This document shows positions 33,534 through 42,740 of a stretch of 43,220 nt of DNA, one piece after another; position 1 is the stretch's first letter, and every line of letters starts with the position of its first letter. The translations under genes were made by a program, and so were the position numbers. Source of the DNA: DATFWC01 sp045801465 (lineage in GTDB: Bacteria > Pseudomonadota > Alphaproteobacteria > Rhizobiales > Xanthobacteraceae); contig JBJMSU010000215.1 in assembly GCA_045801465.1 (NCBI GenBank), positions 1 through 43,220 on the forward strand, read 5' to 3'. The notes under the pieces were generated by a model. The model did not search any database, was not told the DNA's origin, and saw only the letters and a list, made by a program, of their open reading frames with translations.

Positions 33534-35495
33534 CTATCCGCCGAATCGGCCTCTGATGCCGGCAAAGACCGCAGCGCCCGGCGCGCGATACGAGAAGACC
33601 TCCTCGTAATGCGCGTTGAATATGTTCTCGCCGCGGATATAGGCGGTCAGCCCAGGCGTGATGTCGTACGCCAGGATGGCGCGCACGACCGTCGCCCCGG
33701 GAAGATCGATCAGCGCCGTTCCGGCGTCGGTGAAGAAGAAGTCCTTGCGCACGCCGTTATAGACGACGCCGACCGTGGCCTTTGCCCTGTTGTCCCAAAA
33801 GCGGGCCGTTGCGTCGAGCGAGGCCGAATTGTGCGGACGGCGCACCTCCGGATCGCCCTCGCTGTTCTTCGCGTCGGTGAACGTATAGGTCGCCTTCACC
33901 GCCAGCCAATCGAGCATGTTGTAGGTGGCGGCGACCTCGACGCCGCGCCGCGTCGCAACGCCGGTGCCGTTGACGTAGACGAAGCCCGCCCGTGCGGCAT
34001 CGAAGGTCAGCTCGATCTTGTTGGTGAAGTCGATCGAGAAGTAGGTCACGTCCGCCACGATCCGGCGGTCGAAGAAGCTTTGCTCGATCCCGGCGTCCCA
34101 GCCCGTCGACTGCTCGGGGGTCAGTCCGGGGTTTGCGAAGTTGAAGTCCGAGCCGAACAGCTGGAACACGTCGGGATCGGTGACGCCAGTGCCGACGCTG
34201 GCGTGCAGCCGCGTGCCGGTCGTCGGGAACCGCTGCGCCAGCGTCGCACGCCACGTCAGCGCGTCCTCGAAGGCCGAATTCAGATCCTGGCGCACCGCGC
34301 CGGTCAGCGTGGTGTTGGTCGCCAGGTCGAGAATGTATTCGCCGGCGAAGCTCGTTCTCTCCTTGATGAATTCATCCCGACTGAAGACTTGGATGTAGTC
34401 CTCGCGCCGATTCTCGGCGAGGAACGTGACGCTGTGGCGCTCGCCGCCCACGATCGCCGTATCGAACAGGAAGGTCGACTTGTAGTCGACCGTCGTTCGC
34501 ATGCCGTCGGCGCCGAAGATGAGCGCGCGATCCTGGAAGCCGCGCGTATGCTCGTCGAACACTTTCAGGCTGGCGGTCTGGATCCAGTGCCCCTCGAACG
34601 ATGTCAGGGTGCCGCCGATCCGGCTCGCCGTGCTCTTGTAGGTCGAGGCGGCGTCGCCGTCGATCACGAAGCCGAACGTCGGCGATCCGAAACGGAAGTC
34701 CTGCGGATCGGTGAAGGCTTTGCGGTCGGTATAGCGGACGACCCCTTCCACATTGAAGTATTGGTTGAAGTCCACGCCGGCCTTGGACGTGAGGATCAAG
34801 CCGCGGCTGCCGTCACGTTCGGAGCCGAAGCGAGAGATATTGTATCCGCCGGTGGAGTAATCCTGGGCGGTCAGCGAGCCGTAGAACGGCCCGGCCGCGC
34901 CGCGCAGGTTGGCGGCGCCCGCGGCCGTGTTGCGGCTGCCGCCCTCGACCTTGGCCTCGGCCGCTCCGCCTTTCATCCCCCTGCCGGTGCGCGTCGTGAT
35001 CGCGATCACGCCGGCTTGTGCATTGGCGCCATAGAGGCCCGATTGCGGACCGCGGATCACCTCGATGCGCTCGATGTCCTCGGTGAGGAAGTCGGCAAAA
35101 TCAAAACCCGGGAAGCCGAGCTGGTTCACCTCGATGCCGTCGACCAGCACCATCAGGTGCCGGGCGTCCATCCCGCGCATCATCACCGTCGTGAGCGTGC
35201 CGCGGCCTCCGGTCTGGGCGAGCACAAGGCCGGGGACGAAACGCAACGCATCGGCCAGCGTGGGAATTTCTCGCTGGCGCAGCTCCTCGCCGGTGATGAC
35301 GGTGACGGCGGAGCCGACTTTCTCCGATGGCATCGGCACCAGGTTGGCGTTGATGACGAGCTCCGGCAGCGGGATCACCTGAGCCAGCCCAGGCGCGCTG
35401 CCGAACGTGCAAAGCACCATGCCGACGCCGAGGCTTATGCCTCGCCGTCGCCTGTTCGATTGGAATAATCGTGCAAAATGGGAGTGAAGTTCCAT
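33534..35495 (-). CDS. TonB-dependent outer-membrane receptor, probably for cobalamin
   Basis: The 653-residue product has a long signal peptide, a TonB-box-like ELVINA, a plug domain (about 55-165: SAVTVITGEELRQREIPTLADALRFVPG, MRGMDARHLMVLVDGIEV, IERIEVIRGPQSGLYGANAQAGVI) and a beta-barrel ending in aromatic-type GRFGG. Size and plug motifs match BtuB-like receptors. Its leader carries a cobalamin riboswitch, which strongly supports a role in uptake of vitamin B12 or a related corrinoid. A GGAGG box lies before the ATG. No btuCDF genes are nearby. Confidence 0.92.
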   Translation of the reverse strand: MELHSHFARLFQSNRRRRGISLGVGMVLCTFGSAPGLAQVIPLPELVINANLVPMPSEKVGSAVTVITGEELRQREIPTLADALRFVPGLVLAQTGGRGTLTTVMMRGMDARHLMVLVDGIEVNQLGFPGFDFADFLTEDIERIEVIRGPQSGLYGANAQAGVIAITTRTGRGMKGGAAEAKVEGGSRNTAAGAANLRGAAGPFYGSLTAQDYSTGGYNISRFGSERDGSRGLILTSKAGVDFNQYFNVEGVVRYTDRKAFTDPQDFRFGSPTFGFVIDGDAASTYKSTASRIGGTLTSFEGHWIQTASLKVFDEHTRGFQDRALIFGADGMRTTVDYKSTFLFDTAIVGGERHSVTFLAENRREDYIQVFSRDEFIKERTSFAGEYILDLATNTTLTGAVRQDLNSAFEDALTWRATLAQRFPTTGTRLHASVGTGVTDPDVFQLFGSDFNFANPGLTPEQSTGWDAGIEQSFFDRRIVADVTYFSIDFTNKIELTFDAARAGFVYVNGTGVATRRGVEVAATYNMLDWLAVKATYTFTDAKNSEGDPEVRRPHNSASLDATARFWDNRAKATVGVVYNGVRKDFFFTDAGTALIDLPGATVVRAILAYDITPGLTAYIRGENIFNAHYEEVFSYRAPGAAVFAGIRGRFGG

Positions 35496-35663
35496 GACAT
35501 GCCTCCGTCACGTTGGTTTGAACGGATCGCGGAGGCCACGATGAAGCCGGTGCCGGTCTTGCACAGATGATCGGAACGAGCCACGAGGTCCTCCGCAACG
35601 CATGTCACCGCTTGCGGAAGACCGCCCCGAACGCGCGCCCCGCACGTCGGGAAGGGTGACGTC

Positions 35664-35846
35664 GTGCAGGCAGGTCTCCTGGCTCGCGGGTCGTTGCCCT
35701 CGTTCCGCCTTCCCGGGCCGAAAAGCCCAGTGGCATCAGGAGGAGGGCTCGCCGCTGACAGTTGCGGGGGCAGCTCCGGATTCGGCCACGAAAAGTCGTC
35801 GCCTCACCGAATTCCCTTTTGGCCGACTCTCGCCGGCACACCTGCA
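35664..35846 (-). promoter_or_regulatory. Cobalamin riboswitch
   Basis: Read on the minus strand the leader shows the conserved order of the adenosylcobalamin family: AAGGGAATTCGGTG, then CCGGAGCTGCCCCCGCAACTG, then GATGCCACTG, and the B12 box AGCCAGGAGACCTGCCTGC at 35684-35666. GTGCAGG (35846-35840) and CCTGCAC (35670-35664) pair as the closing stem P1. It ends 168 bases before the TonB receptor start, so it controls that gene. A 7-base stem (TCCGCAA/TTGCGGA) near 35600-35630 may belong to the expression platform. Confidence 0.93.
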
Positions 35847-36010
35847 CCGGTATCCAATCAACGGCGCGGCCGGTTGGCTGTCAATGTCAACAGAGCATGT
35901 GCGTGAGAAACAGATCTTCCCTGTGACCATGGCGACACAGTCGCGGCCGGAGCTTCCCGGGCAAACATGGAGTAAATTCCGTTCTCCGAATCACACCAAG
36001 GGAAGGTGAT

Positions 36011-36571
36011 ATGCTCCGCTTTCCGGTCGCGCTGATGCTGGTTGCACTCTCGGTCCCGGTGCAGGCCGCCGATGACGTTCTCGACGCCATCGACCAGGCG
36101 CGCAAGGCCTATCAGTCCGGCGATCTCGGCAACGCCAAGCAATCGCTCGATCTCGCCTCGCAGCTCATCGGGCAGAAGAACGCGGAGGCGTTCGCCGCGC
36201 TGCTTCCGGCGCCGCTCGCCGGCTGGAAGGCCGACAGGGCGCAAACCGCGGCGGTCGGCAATGTCGGATTCGGCGCATCAACGGCGAGCCGCACCTATAG
36301 CAACGGCAAGGGCGAAAACGTCGAGGTGCAGATCACCGGCGACTCCGCGATGGTCATGCAGTTCGCGACGCTCCTCGCCAATCCGCAGATTGCCGGCGCC
36401 ATGGGCAAGATCGTGCGGGTCGGCAGCCAGCGCGGCATTCAGAATCCTGAAGGCGACATCAACATGGTCATCGCCAACAAGTACATGATCGTGGTGTCGG
36501 GCTCGGCCGACGCGGCGGCCAAGATGGCTTACGCGCAGGCGGTGGACGTGAACAAGCTGGCGAAGATGTGA
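36011..36571 (+). CDS. Exported protein of unknown function
   Basis: The 186-residue product has a short signal peptide (FPVALMLVALSVPVQAAD) and a helical start with TPR-like ALDAIDQARKAYQSGDLGNAKQSLDLASQLI spacing. The remainder (SRTYSNGKGENVEVQITGDSA, IVRVGSQRGIQNPEGDINMVIANKYMIVVSG) looks like an alpha/beta domain. I do not recognise a named function. An AAGGGAAGG box precedes the ATG. It is divergent from the cobalamin leader but on its own promoter. Confidence 0.75.
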   Translation: MLRFPVALMLVALSVPVQAADDVLDAIDQARKAYQSGDLGNAKQSLDLASQLIGQKNAEAFAALLPAPLAGWKADRAQTAAVGNVGFGASTASRTYSNGKGENVEVQITGDSAMVMQFATLLANPQIAGAMGKIVRVGSQRGIQNPEGDINMVIANKYMIVVSGSADAAAKMAYAQAVDVNKLAKM

Positions 36572-36615
36572 GGCCGGTTTCCCGGGCGAGCCGCCACAGC
36601 GGCGAGGGGCAGCGC

Positions 36616-36769
36616 AGTAGGGTGAGTTGAGGCGCGTCGTGAAGCCTTCCGCTGTGTCGCAGCGTCGCGCGCCGAAACCCACCGTCATCGGTTCCGCCGC
36701 TGGTGGGTTTCGGCGCGGTACGCAGCGGTCCCGTTCGCAAGCCGAGCGAGGCGCCTCAATCCACCCTAC
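36616..36769. repeat. Nested inverted repeat, about 154 bases
   Basis: The outer arms GTAGGGTGAGTTGAGGCG (36616-36633) and its near complement (36752-36769) match at 16 of 18 positions. The inner arms (36668-36683 and 36702-36717) are perfect complements over 16 bases. No open frame lies between, and no target duplication is obvious. It resembles a short non-coding mobile palindrome or a dispersed Rhizobiales repeat. It separates convergent genes and ends 10 bases before the next stop codon. Confidence 0.75.
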
Positions 36770-36778
36770 GGAGCAGCC

Positions 36779-37750
36779 TCACAGCGCGGGCTGCCACATG
36801 ACCGGGACGAAGTCGTAGCCGGTGCCGCGCCGGGCGATGTGGCCCGAGGCCGGGAAGGGGAAGTGGTATCCCTGGACCAGCATCTTGTCGGCGGCGGCAC
36901 GGTCGAGCATCTTCTTGCGGGTGTCCGCCGCCAAGGCGCCGTCCACGTCGATGATCGCCTGCCACTCGGGATTGCGCACGAACAGCCACGGGTGGTTGGT
37001 GAGGTCGCCGAGCACCAGCAGCGACTCGTTGCCGGAGGCGACGGCGAAAACCGTGTGGCCGGGGGTATGGCCGTAGGCCGGGATTGAGGTGATGCCCGCC
37101 GCCACCTCGCGGCCGGGCTCGAAGCGCTTCACGTCTTTGGCGATGTCCTTGAAGATGCGGCGCACGTTGAGGAACGCCGGGCGGGCCGCCTCGGGCGCGG
37201 CGCTCAGATTGGCATCGTCCATCCACCAGGCCCATTCCGGCGCGGACACATTGATCTCGGCATTGGGGAAGAGCAGCAGGCCGTCCTTGGTCTTGATCCC
37301 ATTGATGTGATCAGGGTGGAAATGAGAGATCAGGATCGTGTCGACGGCCTTGGGTTCGATGCCGGCGGCAGCAAGGCTCGCTTCGAGACCGGGCGCCGTG
37401 GGGGCCAGCTGGCCGGCCGTGCCGGTGTCGATGAGAACGACCTTGGCGCCGGTATTGACCAGCAGCGCGGTGAACGGAATCGGCAGCTTGTCGACCGGGA
37501 GAAAATTGTCGGCCAGGGTTTTTTGCACGTCGGTCCACGCCACGTTCTTGACGAATTTCTCGTCGATCGGCCGATACCACGTGCCATCGTGAAGCGCGGT
37601 CAATTCGTAGCTGCCGATCTTATAGCGATAGATGCCGACCGCCTGTTGGCCGCTCGAAGGCGCCGCGGCAGCCGCCGGTTTTGCAGCAAGCGCAGCCGCG
37701 GCGGCAAGGCCGGAGCCGGCGACAAGCGCACGTCGCGTGACACCGATCAT
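36779..37750 (-). CDS. Exported metallo-beta-lactamase-fold hydrolase (Tat-type signal)
   Basis: The 323-residue product starts with VTRRALVAG and an Ala-rich hydrophobic stretch, consistent with a Tat signal. The metal-binding motif is SHFHPDH (H143, H145, D147, H148), followed by YGHTPGH and the GDLTNHP metal loop. This layout is that of lactonase-like members of the fold; the substrate is unknown. The ATG at 37750 has AGGAGG 8 bases upstream. It is divergent from the fused spermidine-synthase-like gene. Confidence 0.9.
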   Translation of the reverse strand: MIGVTRRALVAGSGLAAAAALAAKPAAAAAPSSGQQAVGIYRYKIGSYELTALHDGTWYRPIDEKFVKNVAWTDVQKTLADNFLPVDKLPIPFTALLVNTGAKVVLIDTGTAGQLAPTAPGLEASLAAAGIEPKAVDTILISHFHPDHINGIKTKDGLLLFPNAEINVSAPEWAWWMDDANLSAAPEAARPAFLNVRRIFKDIAKDVKRFEPGREVAAGITSIPAYGHTPGHTVFAVASGNESLLVLGDLTNHPWLFVRNPEWQAIIDVDGALAADTRKKMLDRAAADKMLVQGYHFPFPASGHIARRGTGYDFVPVMWQPAL

Positions 37751-37922
37751 GACATGATCCTCCTGTTGGGCTTCTTGTGCCTCTTTGCGATTGATGATCC
37801 GTGATCGTCGCATACCCCGTCAACACATATGAAGATTCCTAGCGGATGGACGGATGCGCTGCGCCGGAACATGCGCTAAGAGCCGTCCGTGAATTTCGTT
37901 GCCGCAACCAGACGAGGCTTCC

Positions 37923-40181
37923 ATGGCGGCCGGTGAGAACGGGTCGACCGCAACGACGTTGGCGCGGTCTCCCGGTTTGGTGCTGGCCACGTATGCGGCG
38001 GCGATCTTCTTGTCGGCGGCGCTCTTGTTCGCGGTGCAGCCGCTGTTCGCCAAAATGGTGCTGCCGCGGCTCGGCGGCTCGCCGTCGGTGTGGTCCGTCG
38101 CCATGGTGTTCTTTCAGGCGGTCCTGCTCGCCGGCTACGCCTATGCGCACGTGCTGACGCGTCATCTGTCCGGCCGCGTCGCGGTCGTGGTGCATGTGGC
38201 GCTGCTGGTCGTCGCCACGCTCGCGCTGCCGCTGGCGATCGCCAGTGGCTGGGGCAGGCCGCCCGCCCGGGGCGAGACGTTATGGCTCCTCGGATTGTTC
38301 GCGGTCTCGATCGGGCTGCCGTTCTTCGCGCTCTCCGCCAACGGGCCGCTGCTGCAGGCGTGGTTCGCGCGCACCGGGCATCCGAGCGCCAAGGACCCAT
38401 ACTTCCTCTACGCCGCAAGCAATGTCGGCAGCTTCCTCGCCCTGATGTCGTATCCGCTCGTCGTCGAGCCGTTCACGCATCTTCCCGACCAGACGCGGAT
38501 GTGGTCCGTCGCCTTCTATCTCCTGATCGTGCTCATCGCCGGATGCGGAGTGCTCTTGGCTCGCTCGCGCAATGCGCTGCCCGAGGTCGCGGCCGCGGAA
38601 GCCGGCGACGAGGCGCCGCCGACCTGGCGCGATGCTGCGACCTGGGTGGGACTCGCGGCGGTTCCGGCGGGACTGCTGATCGCCGTGACGGCGCATGTAT
38701 CGACCGACGTGGCGGCGTCGCCGATGCTGTGGGTCATTCCGCTCGCGCTCTATCTCGCCACCTTCGTCGTCGTGTTCCAGACGAGGCCGGTCCTGCCGCA
38801 TCGCTGGGTGGTGCTGATCGAGCCCGCCTTCATCGTCCTCCTCGTCGCCGTGCTGGTGTTCTCGGGGCTGGATCAGATTTTCCTCGTCGTCGCGGCGAAT
38901 ATCGCCGCCTTTTTCGTGATCGCGCTCACGTGCCACGGCGAGCTGGCGCGGCGGCGGCCGGCAGCCCGGCACCTCACTGCCTTCTATATGTGGATGTCGA
39001 CGGGCGGCATGATCGGCGGCATCGCGGCCGGCCTGATCGCACCGCACGTCTTCTCCACAGTGGCGGAATATCCGATCCTGATCGTGCTCGCCATCCTGTG
39101 CCGGCCGGGCGTCGCCGTGGGGCAGGGCGCGCGCGAAAACTTGGTCTGGCTCGGGCTCGTCATGCTTGCGCTCACGGTGGCGGTGGCAGGTCCGGTGTTC
39201 GGCTACACGATGGAGGAGACCAAGTACAAGTACGTGATCGCGACGTTGCTGGCCGTCTCGGCCCTGTTCTGGCGCGATCCCTTGAAATTCGCCGCGATGA
39301 TCGCGCTCGCCTTCGTGGTCATCCGGTTATATGGGCCGGACTCGAGCGGGCGCGACTACGTGCGGAGCTTCTTCGGCGTCCACAAGATCTTCGAGACCGC
39401 CGACGGCCAGTTCCGCGTGCTCCAGCATGGAACGACCGAGCACGGCGCCCAGCGCATCCGCACGCCCGACGGCCGACCGGTCACCGGCCGGCCGGAGCCG
39501 CTGACCTACTATCATTTCGCCTCGCCCATCGCGCAGGGCATCAAGGGTGCGCGCGAGGTGAAGGAGGGCCCGATCCGGCTGGCGGTGATCGGGCTCGGCA
39601 GCGGCAGCACTGCATGTCTGACCGAACCTGGCGACAAGCTCACCTATTACGAAATCGATCCCGCCGTCATCCGTATCGCCAAGGACGCAAACCGCTTCAC
39701 GTTCCTTAAGGAATGCGCGCCCGATGCCGAGATCGTCATCGGTGACGCCAGGTTGACCCTCGCCGACGCCGAGGACGGCCAATACGACGTGATCGTGGTG
39801 GACGCCTTCACGTCCGACGCGATCCCGGTTCACCTCATGACGCGCGAAGCGATGGCGGTTTATGTGAAGAAGCTCAGCCCTCACGGCATTGTCCTGGTGC
39901 ACGTGTCGAACCGGCATATGGAGCTTGCCTCCGTGGTGGCCGGCATCGCTGACGCCAACGGACTGGTCACCTGGGTGAACGACAAGTCGTCCGACGAGGA
40001 CGAAGCGAACTACAAATACACCTCGACGGTCTGCGCCGTGGCCCGGGACGAAGACGATTTCCCCACCGACATGGCCGAGAGCGACGATTGGGAACTCGAG
40101 GAGCCGGACGATGACCAGTGGGTCTGGACCGACGATTACTCCAACGTCATCGGCGCCATGATCCGCCAGCTCAGGAAATAG
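37923..40181 (+). CDS. Membrane protein fused to a spermidine-synthase-like domain
   Basis: The 752-residue product has 12 or more hydrophobic helices in its first 470 residues, then a Rossmann-type methyltransferase/spermidine-synthase-like domain: VIGLGSGS at about 555-562, YYEIDP, IGDARLTL and VVDAFTSDAIPVHL. Fused proteins of this kind are widespread, but their reaction is unknown; polyamine synthesis should not be assumed. The C-terminal 50 residues are very acidic (ESDDWELEEPDDDQW). The ATG at 37923 follows a GAGG box. The 3' end overlaps the convergent CobW-like gene by 11 bases. Confidence 0.88.
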   Translation: MAAGENGSTATTLARSPGLVLATYAAAIFLSAALLFAVQPLFAKMVLPRLGGSPSVWSVAMVFFQAVLLAGYAYAHVLTRHLSGRVAVVVHVALLVVATLALPLAIASGWGRPPARGETLWLLGLFAVSIGLPFFALSANGPLLQAWFARTGHPSAKDPYFLYAASNVGSFLALMSYPLVVEPFTHLPDQTRMWSVAFYLLIVLIAGCGVLLARSRNALPEVAAAEAGDEAPPTWRDAATWVGLAAVPAGLLIAVTAHVSTDVAASPMLWVIPLALYLATFVVVFQTRPVLPHRWVVLIEPAFIVLLVAVLVFSGLDQIFLVVAANIAAFFVIALTCHGELARRRPAARHLTAFYMWMSTGGMIGGIAAGLIAPHVFSTVAEYPILIVLAILCRPGVAVGQGARENLVWLGLVMLALTVAVAGPVFGYTMEETKYKYVIATLLAVSALFWRDPLKFAAMIALAFVVIRLYGPDSSGRDYVRSFFGVHKIFETADGQFRVLQHGTTEHGAQRIRTPDGRPVTGRPEPLTYYHFASPIAQGIKGAREVKEGPIRLAVIGLGSGSTACLTEPGDKLTYYEIDPAVIRIAKDANRFTFLKECAPDAEIVIGDARLTLADAEDGQYDVIVVDAFTSDAIPVHLMTREAMAVYVKKLSPHGIVLVHVSNRHMELASVVAGIADANGLVTWVNDKSSDEDEANYKYTSTVCAVARDEDDFPTDMAESDDWELEEPDDDQWVWTDDYSNVIGAMIRQLRK

Positions 40182-41229
40182 GCCTCTCGGGTTGCGGGGC
40201 CAGCGCGCGCACGGCGCCGAACAGGTCGCGCACCGCCGCTTCGCCGATGTTGCGCGTGATGAAGACAAGGCGGCTGGTGCGATCTGCGTCGGGCCAAGCC
40301 GCAAGCTCGACCGGGGGATGCGCCAGGTGCTGCACGAACTGCACCACCACCGGGCCGCGGCAGCCGGCGACGTTGAGCAACCCCTTCACCCGCAGCAAAT
40401 CGGGGCCGCGCAGCGCGATGAGAGTCTCCATCGCCTGGCTGAACGGGGTCCAGGACAGGGGGGCGTTTTCGACCAGGACGAAGCTCACGATGCCGTCGCT
40501 GTGCTCGGCTTCGGCGACGAAACCGCTGCGCCGCGCCTGGCTCGCCCCGACGTTGGCGCCAGCGGGATCGACCATGCGGTGGGGATCAAGCGCCCCATCC
40601 ACCGCCACCTCCACGGTGGCGCGCGGATTGAGCATCCGCAGCCTTTGCATGAGGCCATCGCGCGCCTCCGGCGCCACCAGGTCAGTCTTGGTGACGACGA
40701 GCCGGTCAGCCAGGATCACCTGCTTGCGCGCTTCCGCCGACCAGTCGAGCGTGGCAGGTCCGTTCGCGGCATCGATCACGGCGAGCACCACCTCGACAGA
40801 GAATTCGCCGCCAAGGGCGCGGTCGGTGGCGAAGGTCTGCAGGAGCGGACCGGGATCGGCGAGCCCGCTCGTCTCGATCACCACCTGGCGGAAATCCGGA
40901 ATGAGGCCGCGCTCGCGCTCGGCGACCAGGCGGCGCAGCGCGACCTGCAGGTCCGATCGCGTGGTGCAGCAGAGGCAGCCGTTGCCGAGGAGAACGGTCT
41001 CTTCGCTCGAAGCGCGCACCAGCTGGTCGTCGATGCCGACGGCGCCGAATTCGTTGATGATGACCGCCGTGCCGCGCCCCTCCGGCGCCTCGAGGAAGCG
41101 CTTGAGCAGCGTCGTCTTGCCGGCGCCAAGGAAGCCGGTGAGGATCGTCACCGGTATGCGCGCCCCCCGCGCGCGTTTGAGCCTGCGCCCGAACGGCCCG
41201 GCGTCACGCGAGGGAAAAAGGTCGAGCAT
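40171..41229 (-). CDS. COG0523 (CobW-type) metal-chaperone GTPase
   Basis: The 352-residue product has the CobW/YjiA layout: Walker A GFLGAGKTT (32-40), the metal motif GCLCC (84-88), ETSGLADP (switch II area), TKTD for guanine specificity, and a C-terminal CobW_C domain (SFVLVENAPL, LLRVKGLLNVAG). Members deliver zinc, cobalt or other metals to client proteins. The metal here cannot be told from sequence; closeness to a B12-controlled receptor, 5 kb away, hints at but does not prove a cobalt role. The start lacks a clear ribosome-binding site. Confidence 0.92.
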   Translation of the reverse strand: MLDLFPSRDAGPFGRRLKRARGARIPVTILTGFLGAGKTTLLKRFLEAPEGRGTAVIINEFGAVGIDDQLVRASSEETVLLGNGCLCCTTRSDLQVALRRLVAERERGLIPDFRQVVIETSGLADPGPLLQTFATDRALGGEFSVEVVLAVIDAANGPATLDWSAEARKQVILADRLVVTKTDLVAPEARDGLMQRLRMLNPRATVEVAVDGALDPHRMVDPAGANVGASQARRSGFVAEAEHSDGIVSFVLVENAPLSWTPFSQAMETLIALRGPDLLRVKGLLNVAGCRGPVVVQFVQHLAHPPVELAAWPDADRTSRLVFITRNIGEAAVRDLFGAVRALAPQPERPIS

Positions 41230-41245
41230 CGCTCAATGTGCCCTC

Positions 41246-41340
41246 GTCATGGCCGGGTTGCCCCGGCCATCCACGTCTTCTTCCGTACAGGTTCCAAGGC
41301 GTGGATGCCCAGCACAAGGCCGCACAACGCCGGGCATGAC
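41246..41340. repeat. Palindromic repeat of ATGGCCGGG type
   Basis: ATGGCCGGG (41249-41257) and CCCGGCCAT (41262-41270) form a perfect hairpin. The outer CGTCATG on the left is mirrored by CATGACG at about 41333-41340, and CCACG...CGTGG pairs inside. It fills the 117-base gap between the CobW-like and LVIVD genes and is of the dispersed GTCATGGCCGGG kind. Confidence 0.7.
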
Positions 41341-41346
41341 GGCCGG

Positions 41347-42603
41347 TCAAAAATCCATCTCCAGGATGTAGAGGCCGCCGGCGAAGCGGTCGACGGTGTA
41401 GACGATTCCGCGCTCGTCGACGAAGACGTCGTTGAGCTGGATCGATTTCGCCGGCGAGAGCGGCGGTCCCGGCGGCACGAAGGCGGCCACTTCCTTGGGC
41501 TGGAACGGGTTGGAAATGTCATAGGCGCGCAAGCCGCCGTTGAAGAACGTGCCGATGACGATCTGGTCGGAATGCCAGGCGTTGGGCGAGGGCGTGTTCT
41601 CGAAGATATTGTGCGCGCCGAAGCGGCCGCCGCGGCTCGCATACGCGTCCACCGGCGGCATCGGGCAGGTCGCGATGGGAACCGGGTGCGCCTCGTCACG
41701 GGCGTCGAGGATCCAGATGAGCTTGGGCCAGTCCTGGGCGTCGTCGACGGTCGACTCGTCGGTCATGACGAGCAGGTTGCGGTCGAACAGCGGCAGCAGG
41801 GTGTGGGTGAACCCGGTATAGGGCGGGGAATTGTCCCAGCGGCAGATCGGCTTCGGATGCGCCTTGTCGGAAATGTCCATCACGAACATGCCGGCATCGA
41901 TATAGGCGAGGTAGAGACGATCCGGACGCTGCGGATAGACGTTGGTGTTGTGCGCGCGGTTGCCCTTGTCGAGCTGCGGCTTCTGGTGGCGGGCGGGCGG
42001 CGGCTCGTTGTCGCCTTCGCGCGTTCCCGGCAGCCACCAGCGCCCGACCTCGATTGGCTTCGAAGGATTACGCACGTCGAAGCAGCGATAGAACTGGTCG
42101 TCCAGCGGATGCGTCGGTTTGAAATCGGGCGCCCCGGCGCCCATGTGCACGTACTCGCCGTCGCAGAACCACAGCTGATGCACGCCGCGCGAATGCGGGC
42201 CCGAGCAGTCGACGAAGGTGATCGACTTCGGCTGCTCGGGCTTGGAAATATCGAACAGCTCGAAGCCGGCGGGCTGCTGCCCCACTTTCTGGGTCTGATA
42301 GGCGACCGCCATCGTGTTGCCGGTGAGCTCGAGCGAATTGGAGCGCATGAACGGTTGCGGCAGGTCGGTTTGGCACACGACCTTCGGCTTGCGCGGATCC
42401 GACACATCGACCGCGGTGAAATTCTTCGGCGCGCTTTCGTGCGCGAGCCAGATGATGCGCCGGCCGTCGGGCGCGATCTGCACCGCCATGCCTTCGCCCA
42501 TGCCGCCGAAGCCGCCGAGCTCGTGCTGGGCGAGGAGCTTGAAATTCCAGCACACCGGCTCGTAGGCGCCTTTTGTCAACCGGCTGTTCTCAACGACGGT
42601 CAT
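41347..42603 (-). CDS. LVIVD-repeat beta-propeller protein
   Basis: The 418-residue product has repeated LVIVD-type strands: FTAVDVSDPRKPKVV, FELFDISKPEQPKSI, FRCFDVRNPSKPIEVGR-like, GMFVMDISDKAHPKPI, and LRAYDISNPFQPKEVA. Such repeats form a beta-propeller that binds or stores a ligand; no enzyme activity is known for this type. There is no clear signal peptide. The ATG at 42603 is preferred over GTG 42618 because GGGGAGA lies upstream at the right distance. The next gene upstream is an ABC binding protein on the same strand. Confidence 0.85.
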   Translation of the reverse strand: MTVVENSRLTKGAYEPVCWNFKLLAQHELGGFGGMGEGMAVQIAPDGRRIIWLAHESAPKNFTAVDVSDPRKPKVVCQTDLPQPFMRSNSLELTGNTMAVAYQTQKVGQQPAGFELFDISKPEQPKSITFVDCSGPHSRGVHQLWFCDGEYVHMGAGAPDFKPTHPLDDQFYRCFDVRNPSKPIEVGRWWLPGTREGDNEPPPARHQKPQLDKGNRAHNTNVYPQRPDRLYLAYIDAGMFVMDISDKAHPKPICRWDNSPPYTGFTHTLLPLFDRNLLVMTDESTVDDAQDWPKLIWILDARDEAHPVPIATCPMPPVDAYASRGGRFGAHNIFENTPSPNAWHSDQIVIGTFFNGGLRAYDISNPFQPKEVAAFVPPGPPLSPAKSIQLNDVFVDERGIVYTVDRFAGGLYILEMDF

Positions 42604-42685
42604 GCTCGGTCTCCCCACGCTCGTGACTGGATGAAAAGGCGTTCGAATGCGATCGGCCGGTTTCCATAGCTTCTTGCCGCCTCAG

Positions 42686-42711
42686 TGAAAAGGCCGGCGG
42701 GTGCCGGCCTT
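42686..42711 (-). terminator. Rho-independent terminator of the ABC binding-protein gene
   Basis: Read on the minus strand, AAGGCCGGC and GCCGGCCTT form a perfect 9-base stem with a 4-base loop followed by TTTT. It lies 30 bases after the stop of the binding-protein gene and before the LVIVD gene, so the two are probably separate transcripts. Confidence 0.85.
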
Positions 42712-42740
42712 CAAGCGTCGGTTCTGCCGGAAGCGGCAGC

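Noticed and set aside
33471..35468. Plus-strand open frame of 665 codons opposite the TonB receptor
   Set aside because: The receptor on the other strand has clear plug and barrel motifs and a riboswitch; the shadow has only Arg/Ala/Gly-rich low-information sequence.
40192..42669. Plus-strand open frame of 825 codons opposite CobW-like and LVIVD genes
   Set aside because: It spans two real genes and an intergenic palindrome with no recognisable domain.
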